Source of the DNA: a bacterium
GTDB taxonomy: Bacteria; Cyanobacteriota; Sericytochromatia; S15B-MN24; VGJW01
NCBI GenBank assembly: GCA_021781555.1
Contig: JAJXWQ010000017.1
Location: forward strand, 1 to 49,681
DNA length: 49,681 nt
Direction of reading: 5' to 3'
A program made the translations under genes and the position numbers. Positions 41,232-47,935 of this stretch are shown piece after piece. Each line of letters starts with the position of its first letter. The first letter of the stretch is position 1. The notes below the pieces were generated by a model, which saw nothing but the letters and a program-made list of their open reading frames with translations, had not been told where the DNA came from and ran no database searches.

Positions 41232-42674
41232 TCACTGCGGGAACGCGGGGGCGGAGGATAGGTGCGCGAGCGCCGTCCGGACATCGGACATCGTGGGATC
41301 GTACAGAAGCGCCTGGGCCCACGATTCACGGGCCAGGCCGACAGCCCCTTTGCCGTAGTAGAGCGATCCCTGGAGTGCCAGGAGGGTCGGGTTGGTCGGC
41401 TCCATCGCCAGGGCCTCGTCGATCGAGAGCATCGCCAGGTCCAGCTTGTGGGCGTACGCGAGCTGCTGTGCCGTCGAATAGAGTTCGAGGACCGCGATCG
41501 ACTCCGAGGCCACCGACACGGGGGGTGGCGTCTGCCAGACCATGCGCTGCGTGTAGGTGGCATTCACGGAACGATTGGACTCGCGGTGGACAACCTCCCG
41601 CCGCTGGATCGCCTCGGAATCGGCCGAGACGGTCCGGAGCGGCTGCGGCGCTCCGGCGCTCGCTGCCGGGGTCGCCAGCGCCGGAGCGGGGGACGGCGCT
41701 GCGCCCTGGCCCCGGGGAATGCTGGCCGTCAAGACGAAGTCCTCGTCCTGCGGCAAGAACGCGGTATCGAGGGAGATTCCCGGGCCCTCGCGTTGCAGCC
41801 GTATGATCGGCTCGGTGGGGCCCTGGGGCGCGGCGGCCAAATTCGTGGGGGCGGGCGTTGTGACCGCGGCCGGCATCGCAGCCAGCGCAGGGGCCGCCGG
41901 CGAGGGGGTGCCCGGCACCGGGGCGGGCGACCCTGCGAGCGGGTTGGGGAAATACCTCGCGAGCTGAGAGGTCGAGCTGACGGGCAGCGCCAGTGTGGCG
42001 GGCGGCACCAGGACAAAGGCAGGAGCCGGTGTCGCGCCCGGAACCTCCGCCAGTGGGTCGAACGCGGCCGGAAACACCGGCTCGGGCGGTGGCGGTGGTG
42101 GTGGCACGGCGACCGACGCCATGGCGTCTCCGGTGAGGGGCAAGGCCGCCGACCTGCCCGATGCCAGCTCCGCGCCTGGCGCCGAGGCATCGCTGCTGGA
42201 CCTCGCCACCGCGACCGCCGGGGCTGCCGGGGGCAAGCTGGTTGCGGCTCGAGTCCCCTCCGGAGCCGCTCCGGATCCGGCCTCGAGGCCCCGCGGTGGC
42301 GCAGGAGTCGCTACCGGGTGACCGGGCTTGAGCGGCCGGTGGACGACGACTACCGGGTGACCGGGCTTGAGCGGCCGGTGGACGACGGCTACCGGGTGAC
42401 CGGGCTTGAGCGGCCGGTGGACGACGGCTACCGGGTGACCGGGCTTGAGCGGCCGGTGGACGACGGCTACCGGGTGACCGGGCTTGAGCGGCCGGTGGAC
42501 GACGGCTACGCGCTGGCCCGCCCGGGCACTTGCCGTTGCCAGGCGAGCCAGCGCCGGCGGAGCGGGTGCCCGCGCTGCCAGAGCTGGGGCGATCCCGGCC
42601 GTGCTGGCGAGAAGCCAGGCCAGCGCGCCGCTGCGAAGCCCGGCAAATCTGGAAGACAGCAGTTCGAGGCGCAT
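41232..42674 (-). CDS. Exported Pro/Ala-rich protein with 13-residue repeats and TPR-like end
   Basis: 480 aa. Signal peptide (1-33, ending APALA). Five tandem copies of VAVVHRPLKPGHP follow (56-120; the fifth starts VVVV), then about 200 low-complexity residues rich in Pro/Ala, and a C-terminal helical region (about 395-475) with TPR-like spacing: SIAVLELYSTAQQLAYAHKL, SIDEALAMEPTNPTLLALQG, ARESWAQALLYDPTMSDVRT. Likely a long flexible periplasmic linker carrying a protein-binding end. ATG is 4 nt after the stop of the fusion gene. Confidence 0.8.
   Translation of the reverse strand: MRLELLSSRFAGLRSGALAWLLASTAGIAPALAARAPAPPALARLATASARAGQRVAVVHRPLKPGHPVAVVHRPLKPGHPVAVVHRPLKPGHPVAVVHRPLKPGHPVVVVHRPLKPGHPVATPAPPRGLEAGSGAAPEGTRAATSLPPAAPAVAVARSSSDASAPGAELASGRSAALPLTGDAMASVAVPPPPPPPEPVFPAAFDPLAEVPGATPAPAFVLVPPATLALPVSSTSQLARYFPNPLAGSPAPVPGTPSPAAPALAAMPAAVTTPAPTNLAAAPQGPTEPIIRLQREGPGISLDTAFLPQDEDFVLTASIPRGQGAAPSPAPALATPAASAGAPQPLRTVSADSEAIQRREVVHRESNRSVNATYTQRMVWQTPPPVSVASESIAVLELYSTAQQLAYAHKLDLAMLSIDEALAMEPTNPTLLALQGSLYYGKGAVGLARESWAQALLYDPTMSDVRTALAHLSSAPAFPQ
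42312..42506. repeat. Five tandem 39-bp coding repeats
   Basis: Five in-frame 39-bp units, almost identical (the unit nearest 42312 differs by one base, gac for ggc). They encode the 13-residue repeats of the gene 41232-42674. Such arrays change copy number by slippage. Confidence 0.95.
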
Positions 42675-42678
42675 CGCG

Positions 42679-44526
42679 CTAGCCCTCGGCCAGGGATTTG
42701 AGAGAAAAGCGACCCTGGGCGATCAGGGTGCGGATCCTGGTGACGAGCTCGCGCCGGGCGTCCCCGACGGCCTGAGGTTCCGGCGGCCGGCTTTCGAGCT
42801 CCTCGATGCCGTCCATCACCAGGGCGCGCCGCCTTTCGGTCAGGACGTCCAGGATCCGCTCGTCCATCCCCTGGTCGGTTCCGCGCAACGCCGTTGCCAG
42901 GCGCACGGGATCCATCTCCCGCACCGCATCTTTGATGAGCGCCGGTGGAAGGCGGGGAATGTCCTCGAAGGTGAAGTAGACCTCCTTGACCCGCCGCATC
43001 ATCGAAGGGTTGGATGTCCTGAGGGTGTCCAGGATCCGCCGCTCCGTGGCGTCGTCGGCATTGTCGAGGATATCGACCAGAAGCTGGACGCCGTCCGTCA
43101 CGATGGCCGAGAAAGAGGGAGCTTGCTCGGCCTTCGCTGCCAGCTTGTCGGCGATGCTCTGGAATGCGGTGATGGGCACGGCCTCGAGCTCGCCGATCGC
43201 GCTCGCGATGGCTCCCTGCTCCTCGGGCGGCCAGCGGCGCAGGAGTGCGGCGGCTCGCTTGATCGGGAGCTGTGAGAGCGCCAGGGCCTTGATCTTGATG
43301 CCTTCCTCCTCGAGGATGAAGACGATCTGCGAATCGTCGAGCTTGTCGAGGAAGGCGAACGGCGAGTTCTTGCGTCCGGACCCGGTGGCCAGCGAAGCCG
43401 CCCGTTCTGCAACGAGCACCTGGTAAGCCTCCTCGATGGCCCGGTGAGTCTCGGCGGGCGAGGCCTCGCGGGCAGCCGGAAACTCGGCCTCGACCTTGCC
43501 CCACTGGGAGGCCGCGAGACCCGAGAACATCCGGCTCGAACCCTGGAGTCCCAGGGCCCGGAGCACGATCGCCGCCTTACGCGAGCCATCCTCCTTCTTG
43601 AGGAGATCCTGGACGAAGGCCACGCCGAGGTCCGGATACTCCAGGAGCATCACGACGAGCTCCTGGCGCAGGATCGCCGCCTCGCGGTCGGCCTTCTGGA
43701 GGGGATCGTCGACGGGCGCCAAAGGGGCTGCCTGCAACTCGGCCAACAAGGCCGGACCGGGCCCCTGCGGCAGGGCGGGCGCGGGCACGATGCCGGGCTT
43801 GCGGCGCAGGAGCGCGAAAAGCGCCGCCAGCAGTCCGACACCCAGCAACGCGACCAGGGCCTCGAGCCACCAGCGCGTGGCGTTCCCGGCCGGCAGCGAC
43901 GGGACCGGTGGCGATCCCGAGGCCACCAGCGCCTCCGCAGGGCCGCCCGGAAAATTCCGCTGCTCGAACCTGAGGTCGTCGCCGCGGGCATAGTCGAGGT
44001 TGGCCTTCTGATCGATAAGGGTCTTCAGGAAGTCCCGGTCGTCCTGGGTCAAAGACCTGTCCACGACCACGAGAATCCGCTGGCGATCCACGCTCAGGCC
44101 AGCGGGTATCGCCGGCTCCGTCAGGGGCGCACCCGGCGGGACGAGCGGCTCGGGGACCTGGTTTGCCGCCGTGACCGGCGCGCTGTTCAGACCCGGCAAT
44201 CCCGGTAGCGGAAAAGTATCATTGCCGACCTGAGGCGCGACGGGCACGGGGGATCCAGCGGTCGCCCCGGCTCGGCTCATCGCCACCTGTACCTGGATGA
44301 TGAAGCGATCGCCCCCGAGATAGGAGTCAACGGCCTGCGTGAGACTCTGCTCCATGAGACGCTCGTAGGAGAGCTCATCGAGGGCCAGACCGGCATCGTC
44401 GGCGGGCGCAACCACGGGGGCAGCCACTGCCAGCGCGGGCGCGGCCAGCATGCCGCCGCACACGACCGCTGCGATCGACCCGGCCAATCCCAGTGGTATC
44501 AGGCGGGAGATACGAGACTTGGGCAC
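42679..44526 (-). CDS. FliF C-terminal region fused to FliG (natural MS-ring/switch fusion)
   Basis: 615 aa. Residues 1-35 form a signal peptide (SRISRLIPLGLAGSIAAVVC ... PALA). Residues 50-200 match the C-terminal periplasmic part of FliF (YERLMEQSLTQAVDSYLGGD, ILVVVDRSLTQDDRDFLKTL). The membrane helix at 219-241 is followed by RRK. A FliF-tail-like helix at 283-311 is followed by FliG-N (314-380, RKAAIVLRALG), FliG-M (388-465, SPFAFLDKLDDSQIVFILEE) and FliG-C (475-610, DGVQLLVDILDNADDATERR, VYFTFEDI, TERRRALVMDGIEEL). FliF's RBM1/RBM2 ring modules are absent. GTG 44526 chosen because the signal peptide starts there. First gene of a three-gene operon; divergent from the cysteine desulfurase. 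Confidence 0.85.
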   Translation of the reverse strand: MPKSRISRLIPLGLAGSIAAVVCGGMLAAPALAVAAPVVAPADDAGLALDELSYERLMEQSLTQAVDSYLGGDRFIIQVQVAMSRAGATAGSPVPVAPQVGNDTFPLPGLPGLNSAPVTAANQVPEPLVPPGAPLTEPAIPAGLSVDRQRILVVVDRSLTQDDRDFLKTLIDQKANLDYARGDDLRFEQRNFPGGPAEALVASGSPPVPSLPAGNATRWWLEALVALLGVGLLAALFALLRRKPGIVPAPALPQGPGPALLAELQAAPLAPVDDPLQKADREAAILRQELVVMLLEYPDLGVAFVQDLLKKEDGSRKAAIVLRALGLQGSSRMFSGLAASQWGKVEAEFPAAREASPAETHRAIEEAYQVLVAERAASLATGSGRKNSPFAFLDKLDDSQIVFILEEEGIKIKALALSQLPIKRAAALLRRWPPEEQGAIASAIGELEAVPITAFQSIADKLAAKAEQAPSFSAIVTDGVQLLVDILDNADDATERRILDTLRTSNPSMMRRVKEVYFTFEDIPRLPPALIKDAVREMDPVRLATALRGTDQGMDERILDVLTERRRALVMDGIEELESRPPEPQAVGDARRELVTRIRTLIAQGRFSLKSLAEG

Positions 44527-44730
44527 GGCTGGAACTCTCTGGCTCGGTGAGCAGTACGGTGAAGTACGAGCGCTTCGCGGAACTACGATCGGCTGCGTCG
44601 ATTTGCCGTCGCCAAGGCATCGGGTCAAGTTCCGGACGCCCGGAAGAAAGCTCCGACCCATATACCCGAAGCGAGTCCGGATCATTCGGACGAGCTTGAC
44701 GGGTCGGGTGCTCGGAGGGAGGACTGAGGC

Positions 44731-45894
44731 GTGATCTATCTGGACTACCACGCCACGACGCCCGTCGATTCCGAAGTTCTCGCCGCGATGCTGCCCTACT
44801 TCTCGCAGCGCTTCGGCAACGCCTCGTCCCGGAGCCACCGTTTCGGCTGGGAGGCCGAGGCCGGTGTCGACAAGGCGCGCGCTCAGGTGGCCGACCTCAT
44901 CGGAGCAGCGACCAGCGAGGTCCTCTTCACCAGCGGCGCGACCGAAGCCAACAACCTAGCCTTGCTCGGCGTGCTCTCGGCAGCCGGGCCCGGCGCCCAC
45001 GCGATCACCCAGGTGACCGAGCACAAGGCCGTGCTCGACACGCTGGCCGTCTGGGAGAAGCGGGGAGGGAGCGTGACCCGCGTCGGGGTCGATCGGTTCG
45101 GGCGGGTCGATCCCGCGCAAGTCGAAGCCGCCATCACCGACCGCACCGCCATCATCTCGATCATGTTCGTCAACAACGAGATCGGGACCATCCAGCCGAT
45201 CGCCGAGATCGGTCGCATCGCCAGGCGGCACGGCGTTTATTTCCACACGGACGTAGCCCAGGCCGCCGGCAAGCTCCCGATCGATGTGGAAGAGCACTCC
45301 ATCGATCTGCTTTCCATCAGCGCGCACAAGCTGTACGGCCCCAAGGGCGTGGGTGCGCTCTACATGCGGCGGCGGGGGCCGAGGGTCGTACTCGAGCCGC
45401 AGGTCTTCGGCGGCGGCCAGGAGGGTGGGATGCGCAGCGGTACGCTCGCGGTGCCGCTCATCGTGGGGCTGGGGCAGGCGGCCGAGATCGCCGGCGCCGT
45501 GATGACCGAGGAGAGCGCCCGGATCCGCCAGCAGCGGGATCGGCTGTGGGGCGCGCTGCAGGAGGGCCTTGGCGACGCGATCAGCCTCAACGGCCCCCCG
45601 GTGGATGGCGATCGCATCCCGGCCAATCTCAGCGTCACCTTCCGGGGTCTCGGAAGCGAGGCCGACACCTTGCTGACGGCGCTGGTCCAGCACGTGGCCG
45701 TCTCACCGGGATCGGCATGCAACAGCGCCCACGCGGACGCCAGCCACGTCCTCAAGGCGATCGGCGTGCGTGCCGAGGATACGCGCGCCACCTTGCGCTT
45801 TGGCCTGGGGCGCCCCACGACCGATGCCGAGATCACAGAGGCCGCGGCCCAGACCGTCCGTCTGGCAAGAAGCCTGCTCTCGGCCGCTCGCTAG
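44731..45894 (+). CDS. Cysteine desulfurase (IscS/NifS family)
   Basis: 387 aa PLP enzyme that takes sulfur from cysteine for Fe-S clusters and thiolation. MIYLDYHATTPVDSEVLAAM, His98 in VTEHKAVLD, HTDVAQAAGKLPID, PLP Lys200 in SISAHKLYGPKG, and the sulfur-carrying Cys330 in SPGSACNSA. GTG start with GGAGGGAGG upstream. No iscU or iscR beside it, so it may serve tRNA thiolation or a general pool. Divergent from the FliF-FliG fusion operon with a 204-nt shared gap where I saw no clear promoter. Confidence 0.93.
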   Translation: MIYLDYHATTPVDSEVLAAMLPYFSQRFGNASSRSHRFGWEAEAGVDKARAQVADLIGAATSEVLFTSGATEANNLALLGVLSAAGPGAHAITQVTEHKAVLDTLAVWEKRGGSVTRVGVDRFGRVDPAQVEAAITDRTAIISIMFVNNEIGTIQPIAEIGRIARRHGVYFHTDVAQAAGKLPIDVEEHSIDLLSISAHKLYGPKGVGALYMRRRGPRVVLEPQVFGGGQEGGMRSGTLAVPLIVGLGQAAEIAGAVMTEESARIRQQRDRLWGALQEGLGDAISLNGPPVDGDRIPANLSVTFRGLGSEADTLLTALVQHVAVSPGSACNSAHADASHVLKAIGVRAEDTRATLRFGLGRPTTDAEITEAAAQTVRLARSLLSAAR

Positions 45895-45926
45895 AGCGGC
45901 AGCCCGCCAGCGCTCCCCAAAACGAA

Positions 45927-45947
45927 CAGGCCAGAAAGACTGGCCTG
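45927..45947 (-). terminator. Intrinsic terminator of the zinc-ribbon gene
   Basis: CAGGCCAG-aaaga-CTGGCCTG, an 8-bp perfect stem. On the minus strand it is followed by ttcgtttt. A second small hairpin overlaps the stop codon (45964-45980). Confidence 0.6.
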
Positions 45948-45973
45948 GTGGGTATCGCTGAAACGCCTGAAGC

Positions 45974-46129
45974 TCAGGCGGCCTGGCTCATCCGGATCTC
46001 GATGTGGCAACCACAGACGCAGGTATAACTCACCTCGCCCTTGGGCAGCTCCACGCAAAGGATGATGCCACACCGTGGGCAGCTGAGCTCTTGGGTCTGC
46101 GCGGGCCTCATTTGCGTCGGCTTGAACAC
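45974..46129 (-). CDS. Small zinc-ribbon protein (51 aa)
   Basis: GTG start at 46129 with AAAGGAG 9-10 nt upstream. The product has Cys17-X2-Cys20 (SCPRCG), Cys25, and Cys37-Cys39-Cys41 (CVCGC), enough for one zinc ribbon. It ends HIEIRMSQAA. Own -10 (TATTAT) upstream and a terminator downstream, so a separate transcription unit. A shorter start (ATG 46111) is possible. Function unknown; the gene is easily missed because it is short. Confidence 0.75.
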   Translation of the reverse strand: MFKPTQMRPAQTQELSCPRCGIILCVELPKGEVSYTCVCGCHIEIRMSQAA

Positions 46130-46171
46130 CTCTGGAGGCTCCTTTCTTGGGATCGGCGACCAGGGGTTTGC

Positions 46172-46177
46172 ATAATA
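46172..46177 (-). promoter_or_regulatory. -10 element of the zinc-ribbon gene
   Basis: TATTAT on the minus strand, 42 nt before the GTG. A second candidate with TTGACG and TAAAAT lies further upstream (about 46205-46240). Confidence 0.5.
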
Positions 46178-46346
46178 CCAGGATGGCTTATTGACCCGAT
46201 CCTGGCCCTATTTTACCCACAAGTGGCAGAAGATCGTCAATCGGATTGCATAGCTGGATCTCGAGACCCGGGGCGAGGTCTCATGCGGCGGAAAATCGGT
46301 CAGCTAGCAGGAGCGAGCCAGCACCAGCAAGAGCACGGCCCCCGGT

Positions 46347-46475
46347 TTACCGTGCGATCTCGAGGTGCTCCTCGATCGCCCGCAGCTTGGCCTTGATGGC
46401 CTCGAGCTGGGCCTGGAGGTCGTCGTTGCGGCCGGTGATGGCCGCGTCACTCGTGGTCATTGTGTCAAGATTCAT
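46347..46475 (-). CDS. 42-residue helical peptide
   Basis: MNLDTMTTSDAAITGRNDDL then QAQLEAIKAKLRAIEEHLEI-AR: a short disordered head and one heptad-patterned helix of about 24 residues. AGGAGG and GGAG precede the ATG, with a -10 (TAATAT) 22 nt further up. Looks like a real small gene with its own promoter; partner or role unknown. Confidence 0.65.
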   Translation of the reverse strand: MNLDTMTTSDAAITGRNDDLQAQLEAIKAKLRAIEEHLEIAR

Positions 46476-46497
46476 TTTCTCAACTCCGTTGCCTCCT

Positions 46498-46503
46498 ATA
46501 TTA
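46498..46503 (-). promoter_or_regulatory. -10 element of the 42-residue peptide gene
   Basis: TAATAT on the minus strand, with TTGCGC 18 nt upstream as a weak -35. Confidence 0.45.
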
Positions 46504-46629
46504 CGAGGAGTAACGGAAAGGGCGCAAGGCTTTACATCTAGTAACACTCTTCACACCTTGGAATTCGGGGGAAGGGCGGCTCGCCGGCTACACCATTGTC
46601 GCTCCTCTTCCCCTACCTGGCCAAGGACC

Positions 46630-46735
46630 CCAGGGTGCTCCCGGTTTGAAGGCATCGGTCCCGAGGAGCCAAACGGGCCCCGATTGCGCAGCGCAGCGGG
46701 AACGCAGAGGGAACGCAGAGGGAGCGGATCAAACA
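46630..46735 (+). repeat. Degenerate copy of the dispersed repeat
   Basis: Left arm gctcccggtttgaaggcatc is close to the copy at 18301. The core (aaacgggccccgattgcgca ...) is altered, and its right part is replaced by a doubled gaacgcagagg. It lies at the 3' side of the Clp-N gene. Confidence 0.7.
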
Positions 46736-46743
46736 GCAAAGAT

Positions 46744-47682
46744 CTAGGACGTGGCGGCTTCGTGGCGCCGATCCGAGAGGAACTGCTCGACGTCGAGACC
46801 GATCGCCGAAAGGTTGATCTTGAGCAGATCCATCAAGTACAGGGCTCCGCCCTCGTCGAGATCGAGCAGGCCCGAGAGGAGGTGGCAGGTTCCGATCTGC
46901 TCGTGCTGATCGCGACGCGCAATCTGCCAGGCTCGTTCCAGGGCCTCATCGACCCAGCCGGAGTGGGTCGGGGTCGAAGTCGTCCCCGAGCCCCGGCCGA
47001 TGACGCGATGCGCGATCGCCTCGATGTCCAGCGGCGTGAGACCGTTTCTGCACAGGATGCCGCTGGCGGCGCCGTCCGTGACCTCGAGAAGGCCGACCAG
47101 CAGCTGCTCGGTCCCCACGACCCGGTGCCCGAACTCGATCGTCTTGACCGTGGCCCTCTCCAGGACCTTCCGGGCGAGCGGCGAGAGGAGCCGGGGATGG
47201 AAATGGCGCTGCACGGCGGCAGTGGGGGTCCCGCTGATCTCGCCGGCCAGGAGGTGCTCGCGCTCGGCCAGGAGCTGCCGCAGGAGCTCCTCAGGCGAGA
47301 TGCCCGCATGCTCGAGCAACTCGAAGCCGCGGCTGGCGGGCTGACCGAGAATGGCGCGCAGGAGGTCCTGCGTGTCGACCACGAGGGGCTCGCTTTGCCC
47401 GGCGATCGCCATCGCGGCCTCGACCAGGCGTGCAACCTCCTCGGTCGGGCTGACTGTGCTCGTGACTTCGTAGCCCCTTCCCCAGGACCGCTCGGCCGCC
47501 AGACGCCCCCGGCGCACGTCGAAATCGACGGCCTTGAGCGCCCGGGCGGCGACCCCGTGTTCCTCGGCGGCGAGGGCGATGAGCACATGGGCGCTGTCAA
47601 ACTGGCTGAATTCAAGTCGCTGGGCTTCGAATCGGGCCAGCGCCATCACCTCGATGGCACGTTCAGAGAAGTGTTCGAACAT
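46744..47682 (-). CDS. Protein of two Clp-N domains without ATPase
   Basis: 312 aa. Two Clp repeat (R/N) domains. The first, about 1-150, begins MFEHFSERAIEVMALARFEA (the ClpC-type start) and has DSAHVLIALAAEEHGVAARA and LVVDTQDLLRAILGQP. The second, about 165-305, has LSPLARKVLERATVKTIEFG, VGTEQLLVGLLEVTDG and IGTCHLLSGLLDLDEGGALY. No Walker motifs, so not an unfoldase. Plant ClpT and other Clp-N-only proteins are structural partners of Clp protease, so an adaptor role is plausible. The in-frame upstream part is repeat-derived and not used. Confidence 0.85.
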   Translation of the reverse strand: MFEHFSERAIEVMALARFEAQRLEFSQFDSAHVLIALAAEEHGVAARALKAVDFDVRRGRLAAERSWGRGYEVTSTVSPTEEVARLVEAAMAIAGQSEPLVVDTQDLLRAILGQPASRGFELLEHAGISPEELLRQLLAEREHLLAGEISGTPTAAVQRHFHPRLLSPLARKVLERATVKTIEFGHRVVGTEQLLVGLLEVTDGAASGILCRNGLTPLDIEAIAHRVIGRGSGTTSTPTHSGWVDEALERAWQIARRDQHEQIGTCHLLSGLLDLDEGGALYLMDLLKINLSAIGLDVEQFLSDRRHEAATS

Positions 47683-47689
47683 CCATGAG

Positions 47690-47698
47690 ATCGTACCA
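47690..47698 (-). promoter_or_regulatory. Extended -10 of the Clp-N gene, probably leaderless
   Basis: TGGTACGAT on the minus strand ends 7 nt before the ATG at 47682. No Shine-Dalgarno. Confidence 0.5.
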
Positions 47699-47710
47699 TC
47701 GCCCCGGGCC

Positions 47711-47935
47711 TTCCGTTCAACCGGGCCCCGTTTGACTCCTATCGCCCGATCCCGACCAGGCGAAAGCGCCCCTGATTGCAGTGTAAACGGGTCCCTCTGC
47801 GCGGTCGCTACGCTGCGCAACCGGGCCCCGTATCTTTTTCAGTTTAGATGGGTCCCTCTGCGCGGTCGCTACGCTGCGCAACCGGGCCCCGTTTGACTCC
47901 TATCGCCCGATCCCGACCAGGCGAAAGCGCTCAGC
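47711..47935 (-). repeat. Array of dispersed-repeat units, reverse orientation
   Basis: Two cores (about 47785-47831 and 47848-47893) in the opposite sense to the other copies, framed by an exact 51-bp direct repeat (47719-47769 and 47880-47930) containing the arm tcgcccgatcccgaccaggc. It fills the space between the DD-carboxypeptidase stop and the Clp-N promoter. Confidence 0.88.

Noticed and set aside
42312-42506. CRISPR or satellite array
   Set aside because: The 39-bp units are contiguous and in frame inside a coding gene; they encode a peptide repeat.
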